A stretch of 64,000 nucleotides of DNA, taken from an uncultured Spirochaetia bacterium (GTDB taxonomy: Bacteria; Spirochaetota; Spirochaetia; SZUA-6; Bin103). Below the pieces are notes generated by a model that worked only from the letters and a program-made list of their open reading frames with translations, searched no databases and was not told the origin of the DNA. Shown piece after piece: positions 60,544 to 64,000 of the stretch. The stretch covers positions 186,001-250,000 of the forward strand of contig CATQHW010000002.1 in assembly GCA_958296075.1 (NCBI GenBank), in the 5' to 3' direction. Position 1 is the first letter of the stretch; every line of letters begins with the position of its first letter. Position numbers and translations under genes: made by a program.

Positions 60544-63500
60544 TCATGCAGCATCGGTCTTGTAGTAGGGAGACGGCACGGTCGGGTAGACTCGGAACAC
60601 GTGCCGGAACACGTCTTCGGTCCGGGCGCGGACTTCCGTTTCGGTGTAGTCGTCCGGTAGTCCGGTCTGGTCGCTCCACAGGAAATCGTGGATGACGACG
60701 CGCACCGCGTCGCGGGTAGATTCCTTTTCCTGCCACAGGTCGACCCGGAGCGCTTTCTCCTTCAATTTCTGCAGCAACTCAACGGAAACGTCCTTTATTC
60801 GCTTGATGTCACGTGCCTTCAGGTCCGGTTTCTTCAGCAAGTCGAAGACCGCCAGCGATTCTTCATCCAGGCCTTCGCGAACGGCGCGTGTCTCTTCTTC
60901 ATCCATCTCTTCGGCCAGCTTGAGCAGAGCATCGAAGGTCTTCTCGATCGTCACGCGGTCCTTTTCGCGGTTGTACTCGGCAACGATGCTCTCATAGTGC
61001 GTCTGGAAATCGGCGCGCAGCGGGTTGCGCTCCAGCAGACGGCGAAGCCGGGTCTCCACCGCGTGTTTGAGTTCCTGAATGGCGGTGCGCTTGCCGCGGC
61101 TGCGTTGGAACTCCCGTCGCAGCAGGTCGAAGTCGATCGTACTGATATCGTAGGGCTCGTCCGGCAATGATTCGGCGACGCGCTCGGACCGGACCTCGAT
61201 GGCGTCGTCCACCACGGCGTGCAGCCTGCGAATGACGTCGCTGATGTCGGCGCGCTCCCGATCCTGCTGCAGGCTGCGGTAGATGATGTCGATCGCGTCG
61301 CGGTCCGCGCGATGGGCTGCGAGCCCTTGCACGTTGATGCACGCCCTGAACTTCTTGAACACCTCCCGGCACATCACCTCGAAGCGCTTGCGGGTCTCGT
61401 CGTTCTCGTTCGCCGCCTCCTTGCAGGCGACGATGGCGGCGTTGCGCGCGAAGCCTTCGCCCTGGATCACGGCGTCGAGCGGCGCCCCGCCGTCGCGCAG
61501 GAAGCCTCGCACCAGCGCGATCGCCTCGGCCAGGTCGGCCAGCAGTTCCGCCTCCGGCCGGGCCGGGTCGATCGCGCGCCCGTCCATGCCGGGCAGGGTG
61601 CCGGCGAAGATGGCCAGAGCGCTGCGCAGGTGCTTGAGAATGCCGCAGTAGTCGACGATCAGGCCGTTGTTCTTGCCTTCGTTGACCCGGTTGGCGCGAG
61701 CGATGGCCTGCATCAGCGTGTGCGCCTTGAGCGGTTTGTCGAGATAGAGCGTGGCGAGGCTCGGCACGTCGAACCCGGTCAACCACATGGCGCAGACGAC
61801 GGCGACGCGGAACGGATGCGCCTGCTCCTTGAAGGCATCGTCGAGCGCCATCCGCTGCATGGTGCGGAATCGGGGCAGCTCGCGCATCGACGAAGGCAAC
61901 TCGATGCCCTCCTTGATGAGTCTCCGGTGCGGGGTGATGTCCAGGTCCCACCGGGCGAACTTCTCGACTTCGCCCTGCTCCTCGCTCACCACCACCACCA
62001 TGCGGGTCTCCTGCATCCAGTCGATCCGCCGCTGGAGATGGATCTCCTCCTGCTCGTCGGCGATCTTGTTTCGCTCGGCTTCCAGCTCCTTGACGCGCTC
62101 GCCCCAGTAGAACTCGATCAGCCGGTGCATCCGCACGCTGGTCACCTTGTCGATGCAGATCAGCATCGCCTTGCCGGTCTCCCAGGCCGCCGAGTAGTGG
62201 CGGACGAAGTCGCGCGCCACCTGATCGAGCCGCTTGCCGGCGGTCATCACGTGGTACTCCCGCTTGAGTTCCTGCTGCAGGCGTTGCTCGACGTCGATGT
62301 CGTCGGTCTCCAACTCCTCCAGCTTGGCGGCGATGCGTTCGTTCAGGTCGCCTACCGACAGGCCCAGCTTGTCGCCGCGGGCGTCGTAGTAGAGCGGAAC
62401 CGTGGCGCCGTCTTCCACGGCGCGCTGGAAGTCGTAGGTCGAGAGATATTCGCCGAACACCCGCCGCGTGATTTCGTCCTCCCTGAACAGCGGCGTACCG
62501 GTAAAGCCGATGTAACTCGCGTTGGGCAAGGCGCGGCGCATGTTGAGGGCGAGGTTGCCGTACTGGGTGCGATGCGCCTCGTCGGTGATGACGATGAGGT
62601 CGCCGCGCCCGGTGTAGCCGGCGCCGGGCTGCACGTTCTGATTGAATTTCTGAACAAGGGAGAAGACGTGCGACTTGTGCTCGGCCAGCAACCGGCTCAG
62701 GTGCGTGCCGCTTGCCGCCCGGCACGGGTCGCGGTCATGGTCCACCACGCCGCAGCCGGCAAAGGTCCGGTAGATCTGGTTGTCGAGGTCTGCGCGGTCG
62801 GTCAACACCAGGAAGGTGAAGTTCCCGCCCAGCTTGCGGTGCACCTTGCGGGTGAACATCACCATGGAGTAGCTCTTGCCGGCGCCTTGCGTGTGCCAGA
62901 ACACGCCGAGCCGCCCCTGCCGCTGGTTGCGCTCGCGCACCGCCTGCACGGCGCGGTTCACGCCCAGGAACTGATGGTTGCGGGCGACGATCTTCCGCAC
63001 CGCGCCCGTGGATTCGTCGAACAGGATGAAGTTCTCCACCAGGTCCAGGAAGTTGCGCCGGTCGCAGATACCCTTGAGCAGCGTCTCCATGTCGACGGCG
63101 CCCGGCTCCTCCTCGGCCAGCCGCTTCCACTCGTGAAAGTGCTCCCAGCGGCTGGTGAGCGAACCGATCTTCGCCTTCTCGCCGTTGGCGAACATCACTA
63201 CGGCATTGTGATGAAACAGGCCGGGAACGGTGTCGCGGTAATCCGAATAGTTCGCCGCGAAGGCGGCCTTGAGGTCGCGGTGGAGGTTCTTGCACTCGAT
63301 GAACAGCAGCGGCAGGCCGTTGACGAAGCCGACCAGGTCCGCGCGGCGACGATAGAGGTCGCCGCGCACCCACAGCTCGCGCACGCACAGAAAGCGATTG
63401 TTCGCGGGCTCGTCGAAGTCGAGCAGACGCAGGCGCTGCCGCACCGTCTTGGCCCGTTCGCTGCGGAACGTGACCCGCACGCCGTCTCGTATCAGCGCGT

Positions 63501-63786
63501 ATTTCTCCTGATTGACGGCGGCGAGCGTCTGCGAGGGTGAGACCGCGGTGATCTGGCGCACCGCGTCGTCGTAGGCCGCAGCGGGCAGGCCGGGATTCAG
63601 CGCCGCCAACGCTGCGCGCAGCGGGTGTTCCAGCACCACCGCGCGATCCGACGCACGACCGAGCATACTGCCGGCTCCGAAGTCTTCGTTGTAGGCATGG
63701 ACCGACGTCCAACCGAGCTCGCGCTCCAGGTAATCGGCGGTGGTCTGCTGGACGAGCGTGTCCTCCGTGTAGCGCGCCGTACTCAT
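60544..63786 (-). CDS. hsdR: type I restriction enzyme R subunit (ATP-dependent translocase/nuclease)
   Basis: 1080 residues from ATG 63786, which overlaps the previous stop by four bases. The nuclease part has LFIECKNLH (about residue 163) with a preceding Asp. The helicase part has Walker A HTQGAGKSYSM (about residue 300), DEAHRTQYG (about 402), GFTGTPLF and RANRVNEGKNNGLIVDY. A long helical C-terminus would bind the methylase core. It cleaves unmodified DNA distant from its site when assembled with HsdM and HsdS, which are not in the window and presumably lie beyond base 64000. Confidence 0.95.
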   Translation of the reverse strand: MSTARYTEDTLVQQTTADYLERELGWTSVHAYNEDFGAGSMLGRASDRAVVLEHPLRAALAALNPGLPAAAYDDAVRQITAVSPSQTLAAVNQEKYALIRDGVRVTFRSERAKTVRQRLRLLDFDEPANNRFLCVRELWVRGDLYRRRADLVGFVNGLPLLFIECKNLHRDLKAAFAANYSDYRDTVPGLFHHNAVVMFANGEKAKIGSLTSRWEHFHEWKRLAEEEPGAVDMETLLKGICDRRNFLDLVENFILFDESTGAVRKIVARNHQFLGVNRAVQAVRERNQRQGRLGVFWHTQGAGKSYSMVMFTRKVHRKLGGNFTFLVLTDRADLDNQIYRTFAGCGVVDHDRDPCRAASGTHLSRLLAEHKSHVFSLVQKFNQNVQPGAGYTGRGDLIVITDEAHRTQYGNLALNMRRALPNASYIGFTGTPLFREDEITRRVFGEYLSTYDFQRAVEDGATVPLYYDARGDKLGLSVGDLNERIAAKLEELETDDIDVEQRLQQELKREYHVMTAGKRLDQVARDFVRHYSAAWETGKAMLICIDKVTSVRMHRLIEFYWGERVKELEAERNKIADEQEEIHLQRRIDWMQETRMVVVVSEEQGEVEKFARWDLDITPHRRLIKEGIELPSSMRELPRFRTMQRMALDDAFKEQAHPFRVAVVCAMWLTGFDVPSLATLYLDKPLKAHTLMQAIARANRVNEGKNNGLIVDYCGILKHLRSALAIFAGTLPGMDGRAIDPARPEAELLADLAEAIALVRGFLRDGGAPLDAVIQGEGFARNAAIVACKEAANENDETRKRFEVMCREVFKKFRACINVQGLAAHRADRDAIDIIYRSLQQDRERADISDVIRRLHAVVDDAIEVRSERVAESLPDEPYDISTIDFDLLRREFQRSRGKRTAIQELKHAVETRLRRLLERNPLRADFQTHYESIVAEYNREKDRVTIEKTFDALLKLAEEMDEEETRAVREGLDEESLAVFDLLKKPDLKARDIKRIKDVSVELLQKLKEKALRVDLWQEKESTRDAVRVVIHDFLWSDQTGLPDDYTETEVRARTEDVFRHVFRVYPTVPSPYYKTDAA

Positions 63787-64000
63787 TCCGCCGCCTGCAT
63801 CTCGGCCAGGACCTGCCGCCCGGCGGCCGTAAGCCGGTACTTCTGCCGGCTGCTGGTAGGCTTGTCGGGAATGGTCATTGCCAGCCACCCGGCGTCGAGC
63901 AAGGGCTGCATGACCTGGTGTCGGAACTTGGTGCGGTCGCGTCTGCCGGCATGCGCCATGATCTCCCGTATCGACTTCCCTGTACGGCAGTTACGCAAGA
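63783..64000 (-). CDS. C-terminal part of a winged-helix protein (5' end outside window)
   Basis: About 72 codons are visible. The sequence (FRHQVMQPLLDAGWLAMTIP, then KYRLTAAGRQVLAEM) is a winged-helix typical of the C-termini of AlbA_2/divergent-AAA or Fic-type ATP-binding regulators that are often encoded inside type I restriction loci. The start lies beyond the window. Its stop overlaps the hsdR start (ATGA). Confidence 0.65.
   Translation of the reverse strand, partial: LRNCRTGKSIREIMAHAGRRDRTKFRHQVMQPLLDAGWLAMTIPDKPTSSRQKYRLTAAGRQVLAEMQAAE

Noticed and set aside
61219..63540. 773-codon plus-strand frame opposite hsdR
   Set aside because: Antisense shadow. hsdR on the minus strand has all its catalytic motifs, while this frame has none.

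Overview
This window is high-GC DNA from an aerobic, diderm (Gram-negative type) bacterium that I cannot name from sequence alone. The evidence is an aa3/caa3-type cytochrome c oxidase operon, multihaem cytochrome c and a very large protein ending in an outer-membrane beta-barrel. Several Fe(II)/2-oxoglutarate (PhyH-type) dioxygenases, sulfatases, Gfo/Idh dehydrogenases, hydantoinases and membrane desaturases suggest a life on complex organic, possibly host-derived, material. That ecological reading is inference. No rRNA or tRNA gene and no CRISPR array was recognised.

Layout. 1-2553: the 3' part of a tri-haem cytochrome c gene and two membrane-protein genes. 2554-3066: intergenic DNA with a decayed LysR-type fragment, an AT-rich palindrome and a sigma54-like motif. 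3067-22794: one 6575-residue surface protein with a signal peptide, about 52 beta-sandwich modules in three blocks, and a C-terminal barrel. 22892-27788: a cupredoxin-like lipoprotein and an oxidase operon (subunits I, III, IV, two small membrane proteins, II). The giant gene therefore lies between two groups of respiratory genes, all on the same strand. 27813-30000: a HEPN/MNT toxin-antitoxin pair, a small conserved gene and a nucleotide-sugar-type reductase. 30102-32470: a dehydrogenase/sulfatase operon.

32472-38685 is a gene graveyard and mobile zone. It holds a GH32 tail, a two-gene unit whose second member is an ImmA/IrrE-like protein without its zinc motif, a sulfatase that has lost its active-site arginine, an IS256-type element, a PhyH gene cut off at that element, and a broken DUF4143-type ATPase that still has its promoter and repeated operator-like sites. 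38745-52867 is a metabolic island: a translationally coupled PhyH/amidohydrolase/PhyH operon, a decayed desaturase, N-methylhydantoinase A and B, an enolase-superfamily dehydratase, a class II aldolase, an intact desaturase, a PfkB-type kinase, a sterol-desaturase-like hydroxylase and another PhyH enzyme.

52899-64000 looks like a defence and mobile region. It has an OLD-like ABC ATPase with a TOPRIM-like C-terminus plus an 807-bp partial copy of its gene 4.5 kb away, transposase debris, two HAD phosphatases, a GH32 enzyme, a HIRAN-domain protein, type I restriction subunit HsdR and the end of a further gene. The strongest candidates for something undescribed are the module order rule inside the giant protein, the metal-site-less ImmA pair, the PhyH enzyme with His-x-Gly where His-x-Asp is expected, and the repeated operator overlapping the start of the broken ATPase.
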